Shown here one piece after another: positions 56,881-64,000 of a stretch of DNA of 64,000 nucleotides. The notes beneath the pieces were generated by a model, which saw only the letters and a program-made list of their open reading frames with translations, searched no databases and was not told the origin of the DNA. Both the position numbers and the translations under genes were made by a program. Each line of letters starts with the position of its first letter. The first letter of the stretch is position 1. Origin of the DNA: Mycolicibacterium peregrinum (GTDB lineage: Bacteria; Actinomycetota; Actinomycetes; Mycobacteriales; Mycobacteriaceae). The stretch covers positions 124,001 through 188,000 of the forward strand of contig NZ_LZSO01000041.1 of the NCBI RefSeq assembly GCF_001665785.1, written 5' to 3'.

Positions 56881-58635
56881 TCAGTACTTCCTTTCCATCG
56901 GCTCGTACCGGGTCTGGACCACGGGCTTGTAGTCCAGCCGGATGTCGGACAGCAGCTCGCTGCCCTCCTTGTAGGCCATGGTGTGGCGCATGTAGTTGGT
57001 GTCGTCGCGATCGGGGTAATCCTCACGCGCATGGCCGCCGCGGGACTCCTTGCGGTTGAGCGCACCGACCACGGTGACCTCGGCCAGCTCCAGCAGGAAG
57101 CCCAGCTCGATCGCCTCGAGCAGATCGCTGTTGTAGCGCTTGCCCTTGTCGTGCACGGTGATTCGGCTGTACCGCTCCTTGAGCGCGTGGATGTCGGTCA
57201 GCGCCTGCTTGAGCGTCTCCTCGGTGCGGAACACCGCGGCGTTGTTGTCCATCGACTGCTGCAGGGCAGTGCGGATGTCGGCGACGCGCTCGTTGCCGTG
57301 CTCGGACAGGATGTCGCCGACCCAGCCGACCACCATGTCGGCCGGGTTCTCCGGCAGGTCGACGTGGTTGTGGTTGGCGGCGTACTCGGCGGCGGCGATG
57401 CCGGCGCGACGGCCGAACACGTTGATGTCCAGCAGCGAGTTGGTGCCAAGGCGGTTGGCGCCGTGCACCGACACACACGCACATTCACCGGCGGCGTACA
57501 GGCCCGGGATGACGTTGGTGTTGTCGCGCAGCACCTGGCCGTGGATCGTGGTCGGGATACCGCCCATGACGTAGTGGCAGGTCGGGTACACCGGCACCAG
57601 TTCGGTCACCGGGTCCACACCCAGGTAGGTGCGGGCGAACTCGGTGATATCGGGCAGCTTGGCTTCCAGTACTTCCTCGCCGAGGTGACGCACGTCGATG
57701 TAGACGTAGTCCTTGTTCGGTCCGGCGCCTCGGCCTTCGAGCACCTCGAGCACCATCGACCGGGCGACGATGTCACGCGGCGCAAGGTCGACGATCGTCG
57801 GCGCGTAGCGCTCCATGAAGCGCTCACCCTCGCCGTTGAGCAGGCGGCCGCCCTCGCCGCGCACGGCTTCGGAGATCAGGATGCCCAGGCCGGCCAGGCC
57901 GGTCGGGTGGAACTGGTGAAACTCCATGTCTTCCAAGGGAAGTCCCTTGCGGAAGATGATGCCCAGGCCGTCACCGGTAAGCGTGTGGGCGTTGGAGGTG
58001 GTCTTGTACATCCGGCCCGAACCGCCGGTGGCGAAGACGACCGCCTTGGCGTGGAAGATATGAATATCTCCAGTTGCGAGCTCATATGCGATGACGCCGG
58101 TGGCCACCGGGCCCGTCGGGGTGTCGGTCAGCGCGATGTCGAGTGCGTAGAACTCGTTGAAGAACTCCACGTCGTGCTTGACGCAGTTTTGGTACAGCGT
58201 CTGCAGGATCATGTGACCGGTGCGGTCGGCGGCGTAGCAGGCCCGGCGCACCGGGGCCTTGCCGTGATCGCGGGTGTGCCCGCCGAACCGGCGCTGGTCG
58301 ATGCGGCCCTCGGGCGTCCGGTTGAACGGCATGCCCATCTTCTCGAGGTCCAGCACCGCGTCGATGGCCTCCTTGGCCATGATCTCGACGGCGTCCTGGT
58401 CAGCGAGGTAGTCGCCACCCTTGACGGTGTCGAAGGTGTGCCACTCCCAGTTGTCCTCTTCGACGTTGGCCAGTGCGGCGCACATGCCGCCCTGGGCCGC
58501 GCCGGTGTGGGACCGGGTCGGGTACAGCTTGGTGAGCACTGCGGTACGGACGCGCGGACCGGCCTCGACGGCAGCGCGCATTCCGGCGCCGCCGGCGCCG
58601 ACGATGACGACGTCGTAGCGGTGTTCCTGAATCAT
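56881..58635 (-). CDS. sdhA: Succinate dehydrogenase flavoprotein subunit
   Basis: A 584-residue subunit. It has the FAD-binding VVIVGAGGAGMRAAVEAG, the covalent-FAD His in TRSHTGAAQGGM, the catalytic region HQFHPTGLAGLGILISEAVRGEGG, RDIVARSM with the proton-shuttle Arg, and YVMGGIPTTIHGQVL with active-site His. It oxidises succinate to fumarate. Third gene of the operon, 3 bp after sdhD. Counterpart of Rv3318. Confidence 0.97.
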   Translation of the reverse strand: MIQEHRYDVVIVGAGGAGMRAAVEAGPRVRTAVLTKLYPTRSHTGAAQGGMCAALANVEEDNWEWHTFDTVKGGDYLADQDAVEIMAKEAIDAVLDLEKMGMPFNRTPEGRIDQRRFGGHTRDHGKAPVRRACYAADRTGHMILQTLYQNCVKHDVEFFNEFYALDIALTDTPTGPVATGVIAYELATGDIHIFHAKAVVFATGGSGRMYKTTSNAHTLTGDGLGIIFRKGLPLEDMEFHQFHPTGLAGLGILISEAVRGEGGRLLNGEGERFMERYAPTIVDLAPRDIVARSMVLEVLEGRGAGPNKDYVYIDVRHLGEEVLEAKLPDITEFARTYLGVDPVTELVPVYPTCHYVMGGIPTTIHGQVLRDNTNVIPGLYAAGECACVSVHGANRLGTNSLLDINVFGRRAGIAAAEYAANHNHVDLPENPADMVVGWVGDILSEHGNERVADIRTALQQSMDNNAAVFRTEETLKQALTDIHALKERYSRITVHDKGKRYNSDLLEAIELGFLLELAEVTVVGALNRKESRGGHAREDYPDRDDTNYMRHTMAYKEGSELLSDIRLDYKPVVQTRYEPMERKY

Positions 58636-58638
58636 TGG

Positions 58639-59112
58639 TTAACCCCCAATATTCGGGTCGAAGGTGACCAGGACGTAGGTACCCAGAACCAACGTGAACC
58701 CTGTCGCCAGCAGCAGCAGCGAATTCAGGTAGAACTTCGTGACGTTCTTGCGGGCATAGTCGCCGATGATGGTGCGCAGGCCGTTGGCCCCGTGGATCAT
58801 CGCGAGCCACAGCAGGGCCATGTCCCAGATCTGCCAGAACGGGGAGGCCCAGCGCTGTGCGACGTAGTTGAAGTCGATGCGGTACACGCCGTCCTGCCAC
58901 ATCAGCATGATGAACAAGTGGCCGAGCGCGAGGAACACCAGCGCCAGGCCGGAGAACCGCATGAACAGCCAGGCGTACTTCTCGAAGTAGGGGATACCGC
59001 GGGGGCGACGGGGTGCGCGCGGGTGGTCCAGTGCGGCCGGCCGGTCGTGCTCGCGTTCCATCACCGGCGCCGGACGGCCCAACCGCGACTCGCCCGCTCC
59101 TGGCGCGCTCAC
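58639..59112 (-). CDS. sdhD: Succinate dehydrogenase membrane anchor SdhD
   Basis: A 157-residue anchor with three membrane helices (FSGLALVFLALGHLFIMLMW, FWQIWDMALLWLAMIHGANGL, FYLNSLLLLATGFTLVLGTYVLV). H in ALGHLFI and HGANGLRTII are the haem/quinone-associated residues. A basic 40-residue N-terminus precedes. The start is GTG 59112, overlapping the sdhC stop as GTGA. Confidence 0.9.
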   Translation of the reverse strand: MSAPGAGESRLGRPAPVMEREHDRPAALDHPRAPRRPRGIPYFEKYAWLFMRFSGLALVFLALGHLFIMLMWQDGVYRIDFNYVAQRWASPFWQIWDMALLWLAMIHGANGLRTIIGDYARKNVTKFYLNSLLLLATGFTLVLGTYVLVTFDPNIGG

Positions 59113-59525
59113 AGGAACCGCTCCGCCATGTGCATACCGAGAACTCCTAGTGCTGCGATGAGGACCACGGCAAAGACGCCGACGGCGACCGCGAGCATCT
59201 GCCGCTGGTAGCGGGGACCCTGCTGCCAGAAGTCGATGAGGATGACGCGGATGCCGTTCAGTGCGTGGAAGAGCACCGCGGCGACCAGGCCCATCTCCAT
59301 CAGTCCGACGATGGGCGTCTTGTACGTCTCGATGACCTCGTTGTAGGCCTGCGGGCTCACCCGGACCAGCGCGGTATCAAGGACATGTACGAACAGGAAG
59401 AAGAAAATCGTGGCACCGGTAATACGGTGTAGTACCCAGGACCACATGCCCGGGTCACCCTTGTACAGGGTGCGCCGACGGGTTTTCCTGGGTTGCGGAG
59501 CCGGCACCTCCGTCTGAGTACTCAT
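59109..59525 (-). CDS. sdhC: Succinate dehydrogenase cytochrome b subunit SdhC
   Basis: A 138-residue cytochrome b subunit: WSWVLHRITGATIFFFLFVHVLDTAL, with the SHR-type HRITG quinone-site motif and haem His, then a FHALNGIRVILIDFW helix and VGVFAVVLIAALGVLGM. The ATG at 59525 starts the family homology; an upstream ATG lacks support. First gene of sdhCDAB. A candidate IdeR iron box lies 130 bp upstream. Confidence 0.92.
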   Translation of the reverse strand: MSTQTEVPAPQPRKTRRRTLYKGDPGMWSWVLHRITGATIFFFLFVHVLDTALVRVSPQAYNEVIETYKTPIVGLMEMGLVAAVLFHALNGIRVILIDFWQQGPRYQRQMLAVAVGVFAVVLIAALGVLGMHMAERFL

Positions 59526-59655
59526 CTCGCCCTCCAACGTCTTCGGTGGACGTTCGGGACCTGCCTGTGAATTAGCCCCAAACCTCGGGGCGACTCTAAA
59601 CCCATTTGTACTGGCGAAGGAATTACGGTTGAGCCGTTCTACCGCAAAATCGCGA

Positions 59656-59674
59656 GAAAGTTAGGCTTACCTAT
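59656..59674. promoter_or_regulatory. Candidate IdeR/DtxR iron box between sdhC and cdd
   Basis: GAAAGTTAGGCTTACCTAT matches 16 of 19 positions of the IdeR/DtxR consensus TWAGGTWAGSCTWACCTWA, including the whole central GTTAGGCTTACCTA. It is 130 bp before sdhC and 65 bp before cdd, inside the 214-bp divergent gap. TATCTT just after it could be the cdd -10. The site could therefore act on either gene set. Confidence 0.65.
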
Positions 59675-59739
59675 CTTACTGTGCGGGTCGGGAATTGGGG
59701 TTTCGGAATGCATTCAGAACCTTTGCCGGGAGTGGCCGC

Positions 59740-60138
59740 ATGACCGTCGATGTTGATTGGAACCTGTTGCGTTACAAGGCGATCGAGGCTTTATCCCACG
59801 CCTACGCGCCCTATTCGGGCTTCCCGGTCGGGGCCGCCGCGCTCGTCGACGACGGCCGCGTCGTGACCGGATGCAATGTGGAGAATGTCTCATATGGCCT
59901 AGGTCTCTGTGCCGAGTGCGCTGTGGCCTGCGCCCTGCATTCCGGGGGCGGCGGAAGGCTCATCGCACTGTCGTGTGTGGGCCCGGACGGGGGCGCGTTG
60001 ATGCCCTGTGGGCGTTGTCGGCAGGTACTGCTCGAGCACGGCGGCCCCGAGTTGCTCATCGACCATCCGCGAGGCCCGCGGCCGCTGCGTGAGCTACTGC
60101 CCGATGCGTTCGGCCCCGACGACCTGGAGCGCAGGTAA
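59740..60138 (+). CDS. cdd: Cytidine deaminase
   Basis: A 132-residue zinc deaminase converting cytidine and deoxycytidine to uridine forms. Zinc ligands are in GLCAECAVACALH (catalytic Glu in CAEC) and MPCGRCRQVLLEH; YSGFPVGAAALVDDGRVVTGCNVEN is the substrate loop. ATG 59740 opens the homology. With deoA and add it forms a nucleoside salvage operon (Rv3315c-Rv3313c order). Confidence 0.94.
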   Translation: MTVDVDWNLLRYKAIEALSHAYAPYSGFPVGAAALVDDGRVVTGCNVENVSYGLGLCAECAVACALHSGGGGRLIALSCVGPDGGALMPCGRCRQVLLEHGGPELLIDHPRGPRPLRELLPDAFGPDDLERR

Positions 60139-60187
60139 GGCCAAGTGGTCCAACAACTCCGGGTTACTGGCGAGTAGGTTGACGGCC

Positions 60188-61480
60188 ATGTCGCATCTCG
60201 ACGCTCCCACCGTCATCCGGACCAAACGTGACGGCGGTGTGCTGTCCGACGCTGCGATCGATTGGGTGATCGACGGCTACACCCACGGACGCGTCGCCGA
60301 CGAACAGATGTCGGCGCTACTGATGGCGATTTTCCTGACGGGCATGGAGCCTGCCGAGATCGCCCGGTGGACCGCTGCCATGGTCGCCTCCGGGGAGCGG
60401 TTCGACTTCACCGACCTGCGCCGCAACGGACAGCCACTCGCCCTGGTGGACAAGCACTCCACCGGCGGGGTGGGGGACAAGATCACCATTCCGCTGCTGC
60501 CGGTGGTGATGGCCTGTGGGGCCAGTGTCCCGCAGGCGGCCGGGCGCGGGCTCGGGCATACCGGCGGCACCCTCGACAAGCTCGAGGCGATCCCGGGATT
60601 CACCGCCGAGCTGTCGAAAGACCGGATCCGGCAACAACTTCGGGACATCGGGGCGGCGGTGTTCGCTGCGGGCGATCTGGCGCCGGCCGACCGCAAGATC
60701 TACGCACTGCGCGATATCACCGCCACCACCGAGTCGCTGCCGCTGATCGCCAGTTCGGTGATGAGCAAGAAGTTGGCCGAGGGGGCGCGATCACTGGTCC
60801 TGGACGTCAAGGTCGGCCGCGGCGCATTCCTCAAGACCGAGGCCGAATCGCGTGAGCTGGCAGCGACCATGGTTGACCTCGGCAACGCCAACGGGGTGCC
60901 GACGCGGGCCCTGCTCACCGACATGAACTGCCCGCTGGGCCGGACCGTCGGCAACTCCGTGGAGGTCGCCGAATCACTGGAGGTGCTGGCCGGCGGAGGG
61001 CCGTCCGATGTGGTCGCCCTGACCCTGGCGCTGGCCACCGAGATGCTCGATGCGGCCGGTATCGGTGACTCCGATCCGGCCGAGACCCTGCGGGACGGCA
61101 GTGCGATGGATTGCTTCCGTGCGCTGGTGGCGGCCCAGGGCGGGGACCTGACCTGCCCGCTGCCGATCGGGACGGCCAGCGAGACCGTGACGGCCCCGCG
61201 CGGCGGCATCATGGGCGATCTCGACGCCATGGGGGTGGCGCTGGCGGCGTGGCGGTTGGGTGCCGGCCGTGCCCAGCCGGGTGAACCGGTGCAGTTCGGC
61301 GCGGGCGTGCGGATCCACCGCAGGCCGGGGGAGCCGGTCGCCGCAGGCGAGGCGCTGTTCACCTTGTACACCGACACGCCCGAGCGGCTGCCCGGCGCAC
61401 TCGCCGAGCTCGACGGAACATGGACGGTCGACGACACCGCGCCCGTGCAGCGGCCCCTGGTCATCGACCGGATCGGCTGA
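60188..61480 (+). CDS. deoA: Thymidine phosphorylase
   Basis: A 430-residue pyrimidine nucleoside phosphorylase splitting thymidine and deoxyuridine to base and deoxyribose 1-phosphate. The phosphate/active-site motif LVDKHSTGGVGDKITIPLLPVVMACG is intact, with SGRGLGHTGGTLDKLEAIPG-type stretch AAGRGLGHTGGTLDKLE and VMSKKLAEGARSLVLDVKVG. The ATG at 60188 is the family start, 49 bp after cdd. Confidence 0.94.
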   Translation: MSHLDAPTVIRTKRDGGVLSDAAIDWVIDGYTHGRVADEQMSALLMAIFLTGMEPAEIARWTAAMVASGERFDFTDLRRNGQPLALVDKHSTGGVGDKITIPLLPVVMACGASVPQAAGRGLGHTGGTLDKLEAIPGFTAELSKDRIRQQLRDIGAAVFAAGDLAPADRKIYALRDITATTESLPLIASSVMSKKLAEGARSLVLDVKVGRGAFLKTEAESRELAATMVDLGNANGVPTRALLTDMNCPLGRTVGNSVEVAESLEVLAGGGPSDVVALTLALATEMLDAAGIGDSDPAETLRDGSAMDCFRALVAAQGGDLTCPLPIGTASETVTAPRGGIMGDLDAMGVALAAWRLGAGRAQPGEPVQFGAGVRIHRRPGEPVAAGEALFTLYTDTPERLPGALAELDGTWTVDDTAPVQRPLVIDRIG

Positions 61481-61591
61481 CGCGGCGCCAATCCGTGGAC
61501 ACTCGCGAATAGGCCGGTATTGGTCCGATCGTCATCCGCCACGGTGCGGTTTCACCGGCACAGCGGCGCCGGTCACGCGCATGATGGGGGC

Positions 61592-62680
61592 ATGAGTACG
61601 CCGCTGAGTCTGGACAAGATCCAGCACGCTCCCAAGGCCCTGCTGCACGACCACCTCGACGGCGGCCTGAGGCCGGCCACGGTGCTCGACCTGGCCGGCC
61701 AGCTCGGCTACGACGACCTGCCGGCCACCGAGGTCGACGAGCTGGCCACGTTCTTCCGCACGGCCGCGCACAGCGGCTCGTTGGTGCGCTACCTGGAACC
61801 GTTCGCCCACACCGTCGGGGTCATGCAGACCCCGGAGGCGCTGCATCGCGTCGCCTACGAGTGCGTCGAGGACCTCGCCGCCGACAATGTCGTCTACGCC
61901 GAGATCCGGTTCGCCCCCGAATTGCACATCGACCGCGGCCTGTCGCTCGACGAGGTGGTCGACGCCGTGCTGGCCGGATTCGCCGACGGCGAGAAGGCGG
62001 CCGCGGCCGAGGGGCGCACCATCACCGTGCGCTGCCTGGTCACCGCGATGCGCCATGCTGCCCGCTCCCGGGAGATCGCTGAACTGGCAATCCGGTTCCG
62101 CGACAAGGGTGTCGTCGGTTTCGACATTGCAGGGGCTGAGGCCGGATACCCTCCCACCCGGCATCTCGACGCGTTCGAATACATGCGAGGTAATAACGCG
62201 CGCTTCACAATTCACGCCGGTGAGGCCTTCGGCTTGCCGTCCATCCACGAGGCCATCGCATTCTGCGGGGCTGACCGGCTGGGCCATGGGGTGCGCATCG
62301 TCGATGACATCACCGAGTTCGACGACGGTACCCAGCAGCTGGGTCGGCTGGCATCCATCTTGCGGGACAAGCGAATTCCGCTGGAGATGTGCCCCAGCAG
62401 CAATGTGCAGACCGGGGCGGCGCCCAGCATCGCCGAGCATCCGTTCGACCGGCTGGCACGGTTGCGGTTCCGCGTCACCGTCAACACCGACAACCGGCTG
62501 ATGAGCGACACCACGATGAGCCAGGAGATGCTGCGCCTGGTCGAGGCATTCGGCTACGGCTGGAGCGACTTGGAGCGGTTCACCATCAATGCGATGAAGT
62601 CGGCCTTCATCCCCTTCGATGAGCGGCTCGCCATCATCGACGAGGTGATCAAACCCCGGTACGCGGTCCTGGTCGGCTGA
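61592..62680 (+). CDS. add: Adenosine deaminase
   Basis: A 362-residue zinc adenosine deaminase. Metal ligands are in ALLHDHLDGGLRPATVLDL. The catalytic Glu is in FTIHAGEAFG. HGVRIVDD supplies the second His, and MCPSSNVQTGAA with VTVNTDNRLMSDTTMSQE supplies the Asp pair. It makes inosine from adenosine, completing the salvage trio with cdd and deoA. ATG 61592 begins the homology. Confidence 0.95.
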   Translation: MSTPLSLDKIQHAPKALLHDHLDGGLRPATVLDLAGQLGYDDLPATEVDELATFFRTAAHSGSLVRYLEPFAHTVGVMQTPEALHRVAYECVEDLAADNVVYAEIRFAPELHIDRGLSLDEVVDAVLAGFADGEKAAAAEGRTITVRCLVTAMRHAARSREIAELAIRFRDKGVVGFDIAGAEAGYPPTRHLDAFEYMRGNNARFTIHAGEAFGLPSIHEAIAFCGADRLGHGVRIVDDITEFDDGTQQLGRLASILRDKRIPLEMCPSSNVQTGAAPSIAEHPFDRLARLRFRVTVNTDNRLMSDTTMSQEMLRLVEAFGYGWSDLERFTINAMKSAFIPFDERLAIIDEVIKPRYAVLVG

Positions 62681-62766
62681 GCCACCGCGTCGGGCAAATT
62701 CTCCCCGCCGAAAGTTCCCACTCGAATTGCTGTAACGGCAGCGTTTACGGCTGCGACAATCCAGCA

Positions 62767-62787
62767 GGCCCGACGCAAGATCGGGCC
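62767..62787 (+). terminator. Small hairpin after add
   Basis: Perfect 7-bp arms GGCCCGA (62767-62773) and TCGGGCC (62781-62787) around a 7-base loop, 86 bp after add and 20 bp before the next ATG. It may end the add transcript or lie in the leader of the small secreted-protein gene; the close spacing to the next start makes the assignment uncertain. Confidence 0.4.
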
Positions 62788-62807
62788 CGGATCAACAAGG
62801 AGACTCC

Positions 62808-63080
62808 ATGGCCCGACCCCTCACCACGGTGTTGTCCGGCGCAGTGCTGGCAACGGCGGCGGTGTTCCTTCCGGTTGTCGCGGTACCGACCGCAGGCGCC
62901 GACGTCTGCGCCGGAGCAGACGGACGCCACTTCGCCGCCGGAGGCTGCACCAACATCGCCGGCGATGTCGCGACCGGCGCGGCCATCGCGGCAGCCCATG
63001 TTCCCTACGTACCGGGCGAAGTCCCGTGCTACACCGTCGAAGGCGTGCCCTACTTCACCCCTCCCGGCGACCCCTGCTGA
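62808..63080 (+). CDS. Small secreted Cys-containing protein
   Basis: A 90-residue protein with a clear signal peptide (TVLSGAVLATAAVFLPVVAVPTAGA, predicted cleavage before DVCAG). The mature part of about 60 residues has four Cys (in VCAGADG, GGCTNIAG, VPCYTV and the C-terminal end), enough for two disulfides. ATG 62808 follows AAGGAGA closely. I do not recognise a family; in M. tuberculosis the gene beside add is Rv3312A (pilin-like mtp), which has a different sequence. Confidence 0.75.
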   Translation: MARPLTTVLSGAVLATAAVFLPVVAVPTAGADVCAGADGRHFAAGGCTNIAGDVATGAAIAAAHVPYVPGEVPCYTVEGVPYFTPPGDPC

Positions 63081-63094
63081 GAACGCCCGACACC

Positions 63095-63904
63095 TCAGCC
63101 GCGCAGCACCCCACGGAGTACGTCGGCGAAACCCCCTGGCGCAGCCATGAATCCACCATGGTCGCCGGGGAATTTCACCGGGCGCACGCCCAGCAGGTCG
63201 GCCAGTGCCATCGTGGTCCGCTTGGTCAGCAGGCGTCCCGACTCCTCACCGAGTCCCAGCACAACCCGCCCGTTTTTCAGCGCCGCGACATCGGGCAGGT
63301 AGCGAGTGGTGGCCCGGAGTTTGTGGTTGAAGAAGTGGTCCGCGTCGCGCAGTTCCTGATCGCTCGGCGCGGCCATCTCCGGTGCACCGGGTGGTACGTC
63401 GAAGCCGGCGTTGGCCATGAACTTGCCCCAGGCCGCCAACATTCCGTCGCGGTTGAACGTGGCGATGATGTCCTCGGTGGCGGCACGTTGCGCGGCGGCG
63501 TCGGGTAGCAACTCCAGCAGCGGAGGCTCGTGCGCGACAAGGATGCGCACCCGGTCGGGGTGGCGGGCCACCAATGACAGACCCGTCACGGCACCGCCGG
63601 ACGAGCCGAACACGTCAGCCGAGTCGGCGCCCAGATCATCGAGGATCGCGGCGACGTCATCAGCCCGGCGCTCCGGGATGGAGTTCTCGGTCGGATCGTC
63701 GAGCCAGCTGTGGGCGACGCCGCGCGGGTCGGCGGTCACCACGGTGCGGTCACCGGCCAGCGCGTGGGCCAGCGGCGCGAATTCGGCGGCGGCCATCGGC
63801 GCGCCGAGGATCAGCAACAGCGGGCCCTCGCCGCGCACCTCGTAGTGCAGGCGCGCGCCGGGAACCTCGACGGTGTGCGTGGAAAGGCTGGTCGATGCGG
63901 TCAT
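63095..63904 (-). CDS. Alpha/beta hydrolase
   Basis: A 269-residue alpha/beta hydrolase: VPGARLHYEVRGEGPLLLILGAPMAA for the oxyanion side, VVTADPRGVAHSW, the nucleophile elbow DVFGSSGGAVTGL (Ser in GSSGG) and KFPGDHGGFMAAPGG with the catalytic His. The substrate is unknown; this branch includes esterases and epoxide-hydrolase-like enzymes. Convergent with the small secreted protein gene. Confidence 0.84.
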   Translation of the reverse strand: MTASTSLSTHTVEVPGARLHYEVRGEGPLLLILGAPMAAAEFAPLAHALAGDRTVVTADPRGVAHSWLDDPTENSIPERRADDVAAILDDLGADSADVFGSSGGAVTGLSLVARHPDRVRILVAHEPPLLELLPDAAAQRAATEDIIATFNRDGMLAAWGKFMANAGFDVPPGAPEMAAPSDQELRDADHFFNHKLRATTRYLPDVAALKNGRVVLGLGEESGRLLTKRTTMALADLLGVRPVKFPGDHGGFMAAPGGFADVLRGVLRG

Positions 63905-63973
63905 GAGTGATCTGACCGCGTGGGCGGCCAGAACTCATCGGCTCACCCGAGACCTGTCAAATACACTCCCAAC

Positions 63974-64000
63974 GTGAACCAGTGGGGGAGTTCGCCGTGG
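63974..64000 (+). CDS. Possible start of the next gene (truncated by window end)
   Basis: A GTG at 63974 opens nine codons (VNQWGSSPW) to the window edge. The 69-bp gap to the divergent hydrolase gene is of normal promoter size. Nothing can be said about function. Confidence 0.3.

Noticed and set aside
56983..59211. A 742-codon open frame antisense to sdhA-sdhD
   Set aside because: It mirrors conserved sdh coding sequence; long antisense frames are expected at this GC content and its translation matches no fold.
61481..61591. Possible longer add N-terminus
   Set aside because: The upstream extension is not like adenosine deaminases, which begin near the ATG at 61592.

Overview
The window is chromosomal DNA of a high-GC mycobacterium, most likely a rapid-growing Mycolicibacterium. 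Gene order follows, with interruptions, the M. tuberculosis block running from Rv3368c/Rv3366 (nitroreductase, SPOUT methylase) through the mfp operon, OYE-folD, metX-metZ, trpS, dacB, aminotransferase/sigJ and sdhCDAB to cdd-deoA-add. This comparison is from memory of those loci, not from a search. I see no tRNA, rRNA, IS element, prophage or CRISPR array.

Layout. 1-6.2 kb: a nitroreductase tail, a TrmL-type tRNA methylase, and the mfpE-D-C-B-A conservon (sensor kinase, roadblock, DUF742, GTPase, pentapeptide gyrase-binding protein). 6.2-12.9 kb: an FHA-ABC exporter of the Rv1747 type, a membrane beta-propeller protein, a polytopic membrane protein and an Old Yellow Enzyme. 12.9-18.4 kb: folD, a DUF3017 protein, a Phd/zeta-like toxin-antitoxin pair, a TetR-flavin monooxygenase pair and an HxlR regulator. 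18.4-24.4 kb: methionine biosynthesis (metX, metZ) under a SAM-IV riboswitch, then monomeric isocitrate dehydrogenase. 24.4-30.8 kb: hydrolase, exonuclease III, MarR, trpS, YihY, a guanidinium exporter under a guanidine-III riboswitch, and a nitronate monooxygenase.

30.9-34.3 kb holds the most unusual unit: a tightly coupled four-gene operon TetR - glycosyltransferase - ATP synthase c-subunit paralogue - glycosyltransferase, read on the minus strand behind a palindromic TetR operator. The orphan c subunit keeps the proton-carrying Glu and the ARQPEAQ loop. It differs from the usual mycobacterial protein at two positions of the bedaquiline/oligomycin-binding face.

34.3-40.8 kb: a ferric-reductase-like membrane protein, a D-Ala-D-Ala carboxypeptidase, a secreted Ala-rich protein, AraC and MarR regulators and an SMP-30-like protein. 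40.8-52.2 kb: a polyamine (putrescine-type) uptake and catabolism island: AsnC regulator, class III aminotransferase, aminoaldehyde dehydrogenase, two DAO-type oxidases, a PuuR-like XRE-cupin regulator with two candidate operators, and a complete spermidine/putrescine ABC importer. 52.2-55.1 kb: an ECF41 sigma factor (SigJ type) and, facing it, an AhpD/carboxymuconolactone-decarboxylase gene with an exact ECF41 promoter. 56.0-62.7 kb: sdhCDAB divergent from cdd-deoA-add, with a strong candidate IdeR iron box between them. The window ends with a small secreted protein, an alpha/beta hydrolase and the first codons of another gene.

Most convergent gene junctions carry a long perfect or near-perfect hairpin without a U-tract, which probably acts as a bidirectional terminator. 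Two of these junctions (6.2 and 29.5 kb) share a related repeat.
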